In this document: piece by piece, positions 34,063-42,045 of the stretch
Numbering within the stretch: position 1 is the stretch's first letter
How the letters are laid out: each line of letters starts with the position of its first letter
Assembly (NCBI GenBank): GCA_016280895.1
Contig: JAEEHM010000004.1
Location: 1 to 51,041, forward strand
DNA: 51,041 nt
Reading direction: 5' to 3'
Source of the DNA: Bacillota bacterium
Lineage (GTDB): Bacteria > Bacillota_I > Bacilli_A > ML615J-28 > CAG-698
The notes under the pieces: generated by a model
Seen by the model: the letters and a program-made list of their open reading frames with translations, nothing else
What the model was told of the DNA's origin: nothing
Databases searched by the model: none
Program-made: the position numbers and the translations under genes

Positions 34063-34518
34063 ATGGAAAAAATTGAACTTCAAAAAGTTGACAAGGGCAC
34101 TCCTCTTGCAGAGAACTTACTGAACTTTGTAAAGAACTTCTCCTGGTTAGATGTAAAAGAGCATACGGTGAGAGTGCTTGAAAACTGGGAATTCGAAGAA
34201 TGGGAAACTCCATTCGTAGCAATAGTGAATGGGCAAATTGTTGGAATGACGACCATCATGAAATCTGATTATTACCCATTGCCAGAGATTTTTCCATGGA
34301 TATCTACTTTGTTTGTAAGTGAAGATTACCGTGGCAACAGAATCAGCGGAAAACTTATCGATTTTGCCAATCAATATGCCAAAAGCATTGGCTTCGATAA
34401 GACCTATATCCCAACAGAATTCATTGGGTTGTATGAAAAATATGGCTATTGCTATGTAAAAGACATAGTAAACTACGAAAATGGAATTGACCGTTTGTAT
34501 GTCAGAGAAATAAAATAG
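34063..34518 (+). CDS. GNAT-family N-acetyltransferase
   Basis: A 151-residue acetyltransferase with motif A STLFVSEDYRGNRISGKLIDFANQYA (R-G-N-R-I-S at about 89-94; the acetyl-CoA loop) and the C-terminal TEFIGLYEKYGYCYV. The ATG at 34063 follows GAGAGGTAGGA; an in-frame TTG at 34039 has no such site. Codon use is visibly less AT-biased than in neighbouring genes (more C-ending codons such as TTC, AGC, ATC). Together with its place between tRNA-Leu and an IS remnant this suggests horizontal acquisition. The substrate is unknown. Confidence 0.85.
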   Translation: MEKIELQKVDKGTPLAENLLNFVKNFSWLDVKEHTVRVLENWEFEEWETPFVAIVNGQIVGMTTIMKSDYYPLPEIFPWISTLFVSEDYRGNRISGKLIDFANQYAKSIGFDKTYIPTEFIGLYEKYGYCYVKDIVNYENGIDRLYVREIK

Positions 34519-34706
34519 ACTATTCATTAAATTCCAATTTATCGTTCAAAAATAGGGGTATGCAAAATTTACAAATTTAACGATTACCCCAATAATTTAA
34601 CGATTACAAGGCTTAGGGCATGCAATTGTATTAAAATTGGTAGTTTCTGCCATATTAGTATATCTATATTGATACCAAGAAATATGTCAATATTAGTAAT
34701 AAAATC

Positions 34707-34737
34707 GGGCAAAATCAGTGTATTTTGCCCTTTTTTT
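34707..34737 (+). terminator. Rho-independent terminator
   Basis: GGGCAAAAT (34707-34715) and ATTTTGCCC (34722-34730) form a 9-bp stem followed by seven T. It lies just before the transposase remnant; the 190 bases before it hold no gene. Confidence 0.8.
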
Positions 34738-34738
34738 G

Positions 34739-35167
34739 TGCTTTTCAATCATTTCAAATTCAAATGGTGATGCTATCGTGAATATCTTTGGTAGTGCTGC
34801 ATTAGCTGAATTTGGTGAAGAAAATACTAAATATTTCTACACTAATCAATATATTTATGCATTTAATGCAAGTGAAGACTACTTTAACACATACAAGCGT
34901 GAACATTGTGGTGATAATAGTTCATTTAATGTTTGTTTATTTGGTAGACTTCTTTTACACTGGAGACAAGAAATTAAAAACTCCTTCATAGTTATTGATA
35001 ATAGGAGATTATCAAATGGCCCTATGGAAGGAGTTAATTCTAGACTAAAGTGTTTAATCAAAAATGCAAACGGTTATTCCAACTTTAGTCGCTTTAGAAA
35101 TAGATGCATCTATACAATAAATAAAGATGTACCTATTTCATTATATACTAATAAAGCTAAAAAGTAA
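34739..35167 (+). pseudogene. ISL3-type transposase, C-terminal remnant
   Basis: The frame encodes only the last third or so of an ISL3-family transposase: LHWRQEIKNSFIVIDNRRLSNGPMEG, then VNSRLKCLIKNANGYSNFSRFRNRCIYTINKD, which is the characteristic end of the DDE domain with its catalytic Glu in MEG. The remainder, including the first two catalytic Asp and the zinc-finger N-terminus, is missing; an intact transposase has over 400 residues. The left border of the homologous part is uncertain because the frame stays open into the terminator at 34707. A hairpin (35193) and three end repeats (35230-35318) follow, so the right end of the element is preserved. Confidence 0.88.
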
Positions 35168-35192
35168 AATTTTATTAAGATGTTTCTATATA

Positions 35193-35230
35193 AAAACAGG
35201 TATTTATGATTCATAAATACCTGTTTTACA
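35193..35230 (+). terminator. Terminator inside the IS remnant
   Basis: AAAACAGGTATTTATGA (35193-35209) and TCATAAATACCTGTTTT (35211-35227) are perfect inverted repeats forming a 15- to 17-bp stem after the transposase stop codon. Confidence 0.75.
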
Positions 35231-35318
35231 AACACCAGTAATTTGAAAACGAATTTTTAAAAAACACCACTTATTTGAAAGGTCAATTTTCTAAAAACAC
35301 AACTTATTTTAAATTACC
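35230..35318. repeat. IS right end with three 32-33 bp direct repeats
   Basis: Three copies of a motif of the form AAACACCA-T-ATTTGAAA start at 35230, 35262 and 35295 (periods 32 and 33 bases, close to three helical turns). The outermost copy ends AAATTACC at 35311-35318 and is the terminal inverted repeat. Its reverse complement matches the last bases of the window (51003-51034) at 27 of 32 positions. The array is probably a set of transposase-binding sites. Confidence 0.75.
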
Positions 35319-35319
35319 T

Positions 35320-36402
35320 TTATTTATTACTATTTTTTAATTCTTCGTAATGTTTAGCCTTTGCTTTATACATCATGTCATCAGATTCTTTTACTAATTG
35401 ATCGATTGATTTTGATCCATCATTACAATAGCTATAACCAATAGAACAAGAATAAGGAGTTTCTGCAACTAATTTATTGATTCTATCAACTAATTGATTA
35501 ACCTCATCTAAACTACATTTTCTACAAACTATCATAAATTCATCGCCACCAACACGATAAGCTGATTGTCTTGTCTTTGTAGCTTTGATAAAACAAACAC
35601 CTAATGAAACTAAAGCTTCATCGCCAGCAGTATGTCCAAAGGTATCGTTTGTTGCTTTTAGTCCATTCATATCAAGGGAAACAAGACTTGTAATATCTTT
35701 TGTATCAGTTTGGATGTCAGCATAATAAGCAAGACGGTTTAGAAGACCTGTAAGTGGATCCTTCTTTGTTTGCGTCATTATTTGGAAAACATAATATGCA
35801 AATAGAGAAATCGCAATTGTAGTACAGAACATTTGCGAGAAATCTTTTCCAAAGATGAATGGGAAGATTAGACCAGATGCAAAAGACAATGATAAGAAGA
35901 TAATTGGAATAATTTCAATTTTTCTTTTATTGCTTCTAGCAACTAGTAAATATATTAAAATAATTGCATAGAATCCAACCATAATGAATGGGATGAATCC
36001 TAAAAAACCACGTTTTAATGAATTTTCTTCATCTATACTAAATACAATTCCAGTAAAAATAGATATAATATCAATTGCTAATAGAACGAATGCAGGTATA
36101 AAAATATATAATCTTTGTTTCTTTATTAATGTGAAGATGATATAAGCCATTATCAGAGGCACAGAACTATATCTAATTGCCATTAATAGAAGACGAACAT
36201 TTTTATATTTGTTCTCTGCTTCAAAGCGAAACTCTAAAAATACTGTTATTGATAATATAAAGACAATTGCTATTAAAACTAATGTTCGATTTGTTGTTTT
36301 TCTGTCGATAAAGATTGAGGTTGTTAGCATAATAACAAAAGCTGCTAATACTAATACAAGTGCCCAATCTTGCAACAGATAATCTTTTATCATATCAAGC
36401 AT
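35320..36402 (-). CDS. Membrane-bound diguanylate cyclase (GGDEF)
   Basis: A 360-residue protein with six or seven membrane helices in residues 15-210 and a C-terminal GGDEF domain that makes cyclic di-GMP from GTP. Motifs are DPLTGLLNRLAYY, VSLDMNGLKATNDTFGHTAGDEAL and the active site YRVGGDEF, all intact. The allosteric I-site RxxD that normally precedes GGDEF by five residues is absent (KTRQ occupies it), so feedback inhibition is probably lost. The ligand of the membrane part is unknown. AGGTGAT precedes the ATG. Its 3' end abuts the IS terminal repeat within two bases. No PilZ or EAL gene is in the window. Confidence 0.93.
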   Translation of the reverse strand: MLDMIKDYLLQDWALVLVLAAFVIMLTTSIFIDRKTTNRTLVLIAIVFILSITVFLEFRFEAENKYKNVRLLLMAIRYSSVPLIMAYIIFTLIKKQRLYIFIPAFVLLAIDIISIFTGIVFSIDEENSLKRGFLGFIPFIMVGFYAIILIYLLVARSNKRKIEIIPIIFLSLSFASGLIFPFIFGKDFSQMFCTTIAISLFAYYVFQIMTQTKKDPLTGLLNRLAYYADIQTDTKDITSLVSLDMNGLKATNDTFGHTAGDEALVSLGVCFIKATKTRQSAYRVGGDEFMIVCRKCSLDEVNQLVDRINKLVAETPYSCSIGYSYCNDGSKSIDQLVKESDDMMYKAKAKHYEELKNSNK

Positions 36403-36488
36403 AGTATCACCTATGCATATTGTATCACATAATAATCAATATTTAAAGCAAAATATTAACAAAACGTTTTCTTTATACAATCTTTACA

Positions 36489-36517
36489 TTTAAAATGTGA
36501 GAAAATGATGGTATAAT
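36489..36517 (+). promoter_or_regulatory. Promoter of the guanine deaminase gene
   Basis: TTTAAA (36489-36494), a 17-base spacer and TATAAT (36512-36517), 24 bases before the ATG. A cre-like AAAACGTTTTC lies upstream near 36464. Confidence 0.55.
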
Positions 36518-36541
36518 AAGGGCTATGAATGGGAGAATAAA

Positions 36542-37789
36542 ATGAAAATTTATCACGCAAGTATTGTTTATTCAAAAAATAAAGATGAATTACAAGAATT
36601 TGAAAAGGCTTATATTGTAGTTGAAAATGATAGAGTTGAAGGAATTTATGAAACTTTACCAAGTGAATATGAAGATGCAGAAATAATTGATTTTAAAAAC
36701 TATGTAATTATTCCTGCCTTTTCTGATTTACATGTTCATGCCCCTCAATATCCCCAAAGAGGACTTGCAATGGATAAATTATTAAGTGACTGGTTAAATG
36801 ATTATACCTTTCCTTTAGAAGCTAAATATAAAGATATTAATTATGCTAAAGATGTATATAATGCTTTTACTAAGGATTTAATAAAACATGGAACAATGCA
36901 TGCTGCTGTTTTTTCTACAATCCATAATCCAGCAAGTGATATTTTAGTTGAATGTTTAGAAAAAGAACATATCCAATCATTTGTTGGAAAAGTTAATATG
37001 GACATTAATAGTCCTAATTATTTAAAAGAAGATACAAAAGAATCAATTAAAAATACTGAATTGTTTGTTAAAAAGCATATCAATAATAAATATGCAAAGC
37101 CAATCTTGACACCAAGATTTGCGCCTACTTGTAGTTTTGAATTGCTTGAAGAATTGGGCCATATCGCAAAAAAATATAATGTTGGCATGCAAACTCATAT
37201 TGTAGAATCAATATGGGAACGAGATGAAGCAAAAAAATGTTATGATGGATGCAAATGTGATATGGAAATATATGAAAAAGCTGGGCTTTTAAATAATGAA
37301 CCGATCATTGCTGCTCATTTCATTTTTCCATCAAGTAGAGATATAAAAATATTAAAAGAACACAATGGCTTTGCAATCCATTGTCCTGATGCTACAACAA
37401 ATGTTATTGCTGGTATCATGAAAACTGGCTCTTTATTGGATAAGGACGTTAAGATAGCTATTGGTAGTGATATTGCTGCCGGACAATATTTAGGAATATA
37501 CCATCAAATATCTAGTGCAGTGAGATTATCTAAGATAAAAGCTTTTTATGAAAAGAAGGAAAGAAGCATTTCTTTTACTGAAGCTTTTTATATGGCAACT
37601 AAAGAAGCTGGTAAGATTTTTGATTACGTTGGAACATTTGAAAAAGGATATTATTTTGATGCTTTAGTAATTGGAGATTTAGAAGATGATTTCCATAAAT
37701 TAAAAGCAAGTGAAATCGTTGAAAGATTTTGTTATAGCGGTGAAGTTACAAATATTAAGCATCGCTTCTTAAGAGGAAAAGAAATATAA
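36542..37789 (+). CDS. guaD: Guanine deaminase
   Basis: A 415-residue zinc amidohydrolase that converts guanine to xanthine and ammonia. The family motif SDLHVHAPQYPQRG (about 61-74, HxH zinc ligands) is clear, with later metal ligands in MQTHIVES, AAHFIF and IGSDIAAG. The N-terminal beta-sandwich and C-terminal strands (FEKGYYFDALVIGD) complete the fold. Length is slightly below the usual 430-440. Promoter and GGGAG ribosome binding site are in place. Xanthine is the substrate of Xpt, encoded 2.4 kb downstream. The next gene (SDR) starts 11 bases after the stop. Confidence 0.93.
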   Translation: MKIYHASIVYSKNKDELQEFEKAYIVVENDRVEGIYETLPSEYEDAEIIDFKNYVIIPAFSDLHVHAPQYPQRGLAMDKLLSDWLNDYTFPLEAKYKDINYAKDVYNAFTKDLIKHGTMHAAVFSTIHNPASDILVECLEKEHIQSFVGKVNMDINSPNYLKEDTKESIKNTELFVKKHINNKYAKPILTPRFAPTCSFELLEELGHIAKKYNVGMQTHIVESIWERDEAKKCYDGCKCDMEIYEKAGLLNNEPIIAAHFIFPSSRDIKILKEHNGFAIHCPDATTNVIAGIMKTGSLLDKDVKIAIGSDIAAGQYLGIYHQISSAVRLSKIKAFYEKKERSISFTEAFYMATKEAGKIFDYVGTFEKGYYFDALVIGDLEDDFHKLKASEIVERFCYSGEVTNIKHRFLRGKEI

Positions 37790-37800
37790 AGAAGGAATAT

Positions 37801-38595
37801 ATGAAAAAAATAATTATTACGGGTGCTAATGGTGGAATTGGCTTAGCTACTTTAAAATATTTATCTAATAATGGCTATTTTGTATATGCACTTGACATAA
37901 ATAAAATTGAGAAAATGGATAATGTTGAATCTTTTGAATGTGATCTCACAAAAGAAGAGGAAATAAGAAAAGTTTATAAGTCAATTGAAAATGAAAAAAT
38001 TGATGCAATTGTTCATTTGAGTGGTTGCTATTATATGGATAGTTTCATTGAAATTGAAGAAGACAAATTAAAGGAAATCTTTGATATTAATTTCTTTTCT
38101 GTATATTTAGTAAATAAGATATTCATTAATTTATTGAACAAGAATGGAAAAATTATCATCACATCAAGTGAAGTTGCACCTCTTGATCCACTTCCTTTTA
38201 ATGGTATTTATTCCATAACTAAAGCAACACTTGAAAATTATGCTGTATCTTTAAGACAAGAATTAAATTTACTTGATATTAAAGTTATTATTTTAAGACC
38301 TGGTGCAGTTAATACTGGCTTAATTGCTGATTCAATTAAGAATGTAGAAAGAATTGAAAAAGAAACTGTTTTGTATAAGGATAATGCACCTTTATTTAAA
38401 AATATTGTTGAAAAGAATGAATCCAAAACAATAGATGCAATAAAAATTGCTAAATTAATAAATAAGATATTAATCAAGAAAAGAAATAAATTGTTGTATA
38501 AAATTAATTTAAATCCTAAATTGATTTTACTATCAATTCTTCCTAAAAGATTACAATTATTTATTATAAAGAAACTTATCACTAAAAGGAAATAA
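37801..38595 (+). CDS. Short-chain dehydrogenase/reductase
   Basis: A 264-residue SDR oxidoreductase. The nucleotide-binding turn is ITGANGGIGLAT (about 5-16); an Asp at the end of strand 2 (ALDINK) favours NAD(H) over NADP(H). The catalytic residues are Ser in ITSSEVAP and YSITK (Tyr-x-x-x-Lys, about 138-142). A C-terminal extension of about 40 residues is basic and hydrophobic (KLILLSILPKRLQLFIIKKLITKRK in composition), which may associate with the membrane. The substrate is unknown. It lies between guaD and the TfoX-N-like gene, separated by 11 bases and 1 base. Confidence 0.88.
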   Translation: MKKIIITGANGGIGLATLKYLSNNGYFVYALDINKIEKMDNVESFECDLTKEEEIRKVYKSIENEKIDAIVHLSGCYYMDSFIEIEEDKLKEIFDINFFSVYLVNKIFINLLNKNGKIIITSSEVAPLDPLPFNGIYSITKATLENYAVSLRQELNLLDIKVIILRPGAVNTGLIADSIKNVERIEKETVLYKDNAPLFKNIVEKNESKTIDAIKIAKLINKILIKKRNKLLYKINLNPKLILLSILPKRLQLFIIKKLITKRK

Positions 38596-38596
38596 T

Positions 38597-38881
38597 ATGG
38601 CAAGTACTAAAGATTATTTAGAATATATATTAGAATTACTTTCTAATATAGACACAATCGAATATAAAAAAATGATGGGTGAATACCTCTTATACAAAGA
38701 AAAGAAATTGTTTGGGGGTATTTATGATAATAGGTTCTTAATAAAAAAGTCAAAAAGTATTGAAGAATATCAATTAGCTGAAGAAATACCTTATCCAGGT
38801 GCAAAACCAATGTATTTAATTGATATTGAAGATAAAGAATTAATAAAAGAGATAATAGATAAGTTGGTAGAAAATATTTGA
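38597..38881 (+). CDS. TfoX N-terminal-domain protein
   Basis: A 94-residue protein matching the TfoX N-terminal domain: KKMMGEYLLYKEKKLFGGIYDNRFLIKKS followed by PYPGAKPMYLID. Bacillota often have this domain alone; it is not evidence of natural competence. Function unknown. It begins one base after the SDR stop, so it is translated from the same mRNA. Confidence 0.82.
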   Translation: MASTKDYLEYILELLSNIDTIEYKKMMGEYLLYKEKKLFGGIYDNRFLIKKSKSIEEYQLAEEIPYPGAKPMYLIDIEDKELIKEIIDKLVENI

Positions 38882-38934
38882 TTGCAATATTTCCTTATTT
38901 GTGATAATATATATAGGCTAAAAAGGATAATTAT

Positions 38935-39834
38935 ATGAACGAAAAAATAGATGTTTTAATTCCTGTGTATAATGGTGCTAAATATATCAAAAGATGTATT
39001 GAATCATTAGAAGCACAAACATACGATAATATAAATATCATTGTGTTAAATGATGGTTCTAAAGATGATAGTTTAAATATCGTAAAAGATATGGAAAAAC
39101 AGGATGATAGAATTAGATTATATTCTAAAGAAAATGAAAAATCTGTATCAATCGCAAGAAATTATCTACTGACAAAGATTGAATCTAAATATTTTATCTT
39201 TGTAGATGCAGATGATGTAGTATCACCTACATATTTAGAATGTTTGATGAATGCGATAAAAGAAAATGATTGTAAGATGGCATGTTGTGAATATACTTTC
39301 TTTAAAGCCTTTCTTTCTAAAAAGAATATTCTAAAGAATAAGAAAATATATGATAGTAGTGATGCTATTGGTGAGTTTGTACTTGGTGGTAGAGGCCATT
39401 TCATGCTTTGGAATAAGCTTATTGAAACTAGCTTAATTAAAAATATTAGCTTTAATGAAAATATCAATTATGGCGAAGATATGTTCTTCATCTTAGATGT
39501 AATGCATAAGAATGATATTAAGGTAGTATCAATAAAGAATAAGTTATATTATTATAAATATTTCAATTTTAAGAGTATTTCTAAAGGTGGCTTAAACAAA
39601 AACAAAAAAATGTTTTTGGAAACACTAATAAAATATGAACAAGAAGATCGCTATTTTGAAAATACAAGAATAATTACAACATGGATTTACTTAACTGCAA
39701 CATATTTTCAATTCCTTGCTCACTTTAATAAGGGCCAAAAGGAATATAAAAAATACCTAAAAACGATTAAAAAAGAAAGAATTAAGGCTGTAAGAGAAGA
39801 ATTCCAAAGAATTGTAGTTGTTGGAAGACCATAA
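38935..39834 (+). CDS. Glycosyltransferase family 2
   Basis: A 299-residue GT-A fold glycosyltransferase. It opens with DVLIPVYNGAKYIKRCIESLEAQTY, has the nucleotide-sugar site VLNDGSKDDSL and the metal-binding FVDADDVV (about 90-97), and the acceptor-side ED motif in NYGEDMFFIL. The C-terminal 80 residues are helical and basic, and could contact the membrane. It would add sugars to a glycan or glycolipid that cannot be specified. It is transcribed with or just after the TfoX-N-like gene and ends at a terminator. Confidence 0.9.
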   Translation: MNEKIDVLIPVYNGAKYIKRCIESLEAQTYDNINIIVLNDGSKDDSLNIVKDMEKQDDRIRLYSKENEKSVSIARNYLLTKIESKYFIFVDADDVVSPTYLECLMNAIKENDCKMACCEYTFFKAFLSKKNILKNKKIYDSSDAIGEFVLGGRGHFMLWNKLIETSLIKNISFNENINYGEDMFFILDVMHKNDIKVVSIKNKLYYYKYFNFKSISKGGLNKNKKMFLETLIKYEQEDRYFENTRIITTWIYLTATYFQFLAHFNKGQKEYKKYLKTIKKERIKAVREEFQRIVVVGRP

Positions 39835-39837
39835 AAG

Positions 39838-39867
39838 AGATAAATTTTTATAATTTATCTTTTTTTA
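39838..39867 (+). terminator. Rho-independent terminator
   Basis: AGATAAATT (39838-39846) and AATTTATCT (39852-39860) form a 9-bp stem followed by T residues. Confidence 0.75.
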
Positions 39868-39925
39868 TTTATTTATTATTAAAAATGATGTATAATGATA
39901 ATAGATAAATATGAATGTTTTTTGT

Positions 39926-39970
39926 GAAATCATTTTCATGAAAATGAAAATATATTGAAATCATTTTCAT
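39926..39970. promoter_or_regulatory. Operator-like palindrome and direct repeat upstream of the purine operon
   Basis: GAAATCATTTTCAT occurs at 39926-39939 and again at 39957-39970, 31 bases apart (about three helical turns). The first copy is part of a perfect 18-base palindrome TCATTTTCATGAAAATGA (39930-39947). It lies about 60 bases before the riboswitch, in the promoter region, and resembles a repressor site. The regulator is unknown. Confidence 0.45.
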
Positions 39971-40030
39971 ATTTATTTAAATAATTTCTTTTGATAAAAT
40001 ATAAGTGTAAATTATTTATTAATTTAATAT

Positions 40031-40101
40031 TTCCAATATATACCTTTATGCAAGTGGCGAAGGCGTCTCTACCGTGTTGCCGTAATACACGACTATTGGA
40101 A
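40031..40101 (+). promoter_or_regulatory. Purine (guanine-type) riboswitch aptamer
   Basis: P1 is TTCCAAT (40031-40037) with ATTGGAA (40095-40101), 7 bp. P2 is about 40043-40063, the junction J2/3 ends CTCTACC (40067-40073), and P3 is GTGTT...TACAC (40074-40090) with loop GCCGTAA. The junction GACTAT (40091-40096) has C at the specificity position, predicting guanine or hypoxanthine, or a guanine derivative. J2/3 reads GTCTCTACC rather than GTTTCTACC, and P2 is weak with G-T and A-C pairs. A terminator follows and the next gene is xpt, a classic target. Confidence 0.88.
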
Positions 40102-40150
40102 TAACTTCTGATATCTAATTCTTGATATCACATTTTGTTATTCGAAAGGC

Positions 40151-40186
40151 AACGATAGACATAAAGAGTCTATCGTTTTTATTTTT
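40151..40186 (+). terminator. Riboswitch-controlled terminator
   Basis: AACGATAGAC (40151-40160) and GTCTATCGTT (40168-40177) form a 10-bp stem, then a T-rich tract. A competing antiterminator can form from nested pairings 40076-40081 with 40148-40153, 40099-40105 with 40137-40143, and 40109-40115 with 40124-40130, which break P3, P1 and the terminator base. Ligand binding should therefore favour termination. Confidence 0.85.
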
Positions 40187-40199
40187 GAAGGAGAAATTA

Positions 40200-40766
40200 A
40201 TGAAAGAATTAGAAGAAAGAATTAAAAAAGATGGAGTAGTCTTAAATGCTGATGTTTTAAAAGTTGGTTCTTTTTTGAATCAACAAATTGACATTGTTCT
40301 TCTTAAGCATATGGCTGAAGAAGTAAAGAGATTATTTCCTGAAGAAGTTACAAAAGTGCTAACAATCGAAGCATCTGGAATAGCTTTTGCGACAGCAATT
40401 GGACTAGAATATGGTGTTCCTGTTGTGTTTGCGAAGAAGAGTAAAACAGCAAATGTTAGTGGTGAACTAGTAAGTGCTGAAGTTAAATCTTTTACGCATA
40501 ATTGCACTAACCTTATTTCTATCAATAAGGACTACATTACTAGAGATGACAAGGTATTAATCGCAGACGATTTCTTAGCTGAAGGCAATGCTTTAGCTGG
40601 TTTAATTGAAATTGTTGAAAAATGTGGTGGAAAGGTTGTTGGGGCCGCTATCCAAATTGAAAAAGCTTATCAATCTGGAGGCGACAGAATCAGGTCTTTA
40701 GGCTTTCGTGTCGAAAGCTTAGCAAGAATTGTCGAAATGACAGAAAACAAAATTGTCTTTAAATAG
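40200..40766 (+). CDS. xpt: Xanthine phosphoribosyltransferase
   Basis: A 188-residue type I phosphoribosyltransferase that converts xanthine and PRPP to XMP. It starts MKELEERIKKDGVVL, has TIEASGIAFATAIGLEYGVPVVFAKK and the PRPP-binding motif VLIADDFLAEGNALAG (about 123-138). Start at 40200 is set by GAAGGAG upstream; the in-frame start at 40122 would lie inside the riboswitch expression platform. It is the first gene of a purine operon under the riboswitch. Guanine deaminase (36542) can supply its substrate. Confidence 0.95.
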   Translation: MKELEERIKKDGVVLNADVLKVGSFLNQQIDIVLLKHMAEEVKRLFPEEVTKVLTIEASGIAFATAIGLEYGVPVVFAKKSKTANVSGELVSAEVKSFTHNCTNLISINKDYITRDDKVLIADDFLAEGNALAGLIEIVEKCGGKVVGAAIQIEKAYQSGGDRIRSLGFRVESLARIVEMTENKIVFK

Positions 40767-40786
40767 TAATGGAGGTAAAAAAGATA

Positions 40787-41974
40787 ATGAAAAAGTTTTT
40801 TAGTTTAGTGTTAGTTTTATTTGTAGTTTTAACTTCTGCATTTGCTACAGGATGTAAGAAAGAAAAGAAAGATGTTAAAGTAGGTTTAATTTGTTTACAT
40901 GATGAATCTTCTACATATGATAAGAACTTCATCGATTCTATGTATCGTGCTTTAGAAGAATTAGGTCTTCCTAAAACAAGCTTAGAATTAGTAACTGGTA
41001 TTGGTGAAGATAACTCTTGTTATGAAAAGGCATGCGAACTTGCTGCTACATGCGACATCGTTTTCGCTGATTCATTTGGTCATGAACCATTTATGTTAAA
41101 TGCTGCAAAAGAAAATAAAGATACAGTATTCTGCCATGCTACAGGTACTCAAGCTCATACAGCTGGCGTTGCTAACTTCTACAATGCATTTGCATCTATT
41201 TATGAAGGAAGATATCTTGCTGGTATCGCTGCTGGTATGAAATTAAATGAAATGATTGAAGCTAAACAATTCACAGCTGAAGAAGCTAAAGTTGGTTATG
41301 TTGGTGCTTTCCCATATGCTGAAGTTGTAAGTGGTTATACTTCATTCTTCTTAGGCGTTAGAAGTGTTTGCCCAAGTGCTACTATGGAAGTTGTTTATAC
41401 ATCATCTTGGTATGATTATGATAAAGAATATGCTGCTGCTAATAGATTAATCGATGGCGGTTGTAAATTAATTTCTCAACATGCTGACTCTTATGGAGCT
41501 CCAACTGCTTGTGAACAAAAGAACGTTCCTAATGTAACTTACAATGGATCAACTGTTGCTAAATGCCCTAAGACTTATGTAGTATCTAGTAAGATTGACT
41601 GGACTCCTTACTATGTAAAAATGATTAAGGCTGTTCAAGAAGGCAAGAAAGTTTCTGAATCTGATTATGTTGGTACAATCGCAACTGGTTCAGTTAAATT
41701 AGATGCTGTTGGAACATGCGCTGCTGCTGGTACTCAAGAAGCTATCGATGCTGCAAAAGCTAAATTACAAAACGGTACATTACACGTATTTGATTGCTCA
41801 AAATTCACAGTTGGTGGTCAAACATTAACTTCTTACAAAGCAGACGTTGATGATGATGGCACATTCACTGGTGAAACAGAAGTAATTAAAGATGGTTACT
41901 TCCATGAATCAGAATATCGTTCAGCTCCATATTTCGATTTAAGAATTGATGGAATTACAGAATTACAAGACTAA
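40787..41974 (+). CDS. nupN: Nucleoside-binding BMP-family lipoprotein
   Basis: A 395-residue lipoprotein of the BMP/Med/PnrA family, which binds purine nucleosides outside the cell for the ABC transporter encoded next. The signal peptide ends FATGC (Cys near residue 22). Family features are VGLICLHDESSTYDKNFIDSMYRAL, CDIVFADSFGHEPFML, ASIYEGRYLAGIAAGMK, VGYVGAFPYAEVVSGYTSFFLGVRSVCP and the Asp-rich end. The ATG at 40787 is chosen because the ATG at 40769 overlaps the GGAGG ribosome binding site. A stable hairpin after the gene probably keeps its mRNA abundant relative to the membrane components. Confidence 0.9.
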   Translation: MKKFFSLVLVLFVVLTSAFATGCKKEKKDVKVGLICLHDESSTYDKNFIDSMYRALEELGLPKTSLELVTGIGEDNSCYEKACELAATCDIVFADSFGHEPFMLNAAKENKDTVFCHATGTQAHTAGVANFYNAFASIYEGRYLAGIAAGMKLNEMIEAKQFTAEEAKVGYVGAFPYAEVVSGYTSFFLGVRSVCPSATMEVVYTSSWYDYDKEYAAANRLIDGGCKLISQHADSYGAPTACEQKNVPNVTYNGSTVAKCPKTYVVSSKIDWTPYYVKMIKAVQEGKKVSESDYVGTIATGSVKLDAVGTCAAAGTQEAIDAAKAKLQNGTLHVFDCSKFTVGGQTLTSYKADVDDDGTFTGETEVIKDGYFHESEYRSAPYFDLRIDGITELQD

Positions 41975-41987
41975 TTAAATAGATTTT

Positions 41988-42014
41988 AGGGCGAGGGCTA
42001 ATACCTCTCGCCCT
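41988..42014 (+). other. Intercistronic hairpin after the binding-protein gene
   Basis: AGGGCGAG (41988-41995) pairs with CTCGCCCT (42007-42014), a GC-rich 8-bp stem in very AT-rich DNA, without a following T-run. It is likely an RNA-processing or 3'-stabilising element that allows excess binding protein, not a terminator. Confidence 0.6.
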
Positions 42015-42045
42015 TATCACGTTAAAAAATAGGAGGGCACTTAAG

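Noticed and set aside
34147-34527. Minus-strand frame of 126 codons over the GNAT gene
   Set aside because: It is the complement of a gene with a clear acetyl-CoA motif and has no ribosome binding site.
35230-35318. Possible CRISPR array (32-33 bp periodic repeats)
   Set aside because: Only three imperfect copies with no unique spacers, no cas genes, and the outer copy is an IS terminal repeat.
40122-40199. Upstream start for xpt adding 26 residues
   Set aside because: It lies in the riboswitch expression platform and has no ribosome binding site; the ATG at 40200 has GAAGGAG.
41988-42014. Terminator splitting the nucleoside operon
   Set aside because: The stem is GC-rich but lacks a T-run, and no new promoter with good boxes follows, so it was called an intercistronic hairpin.
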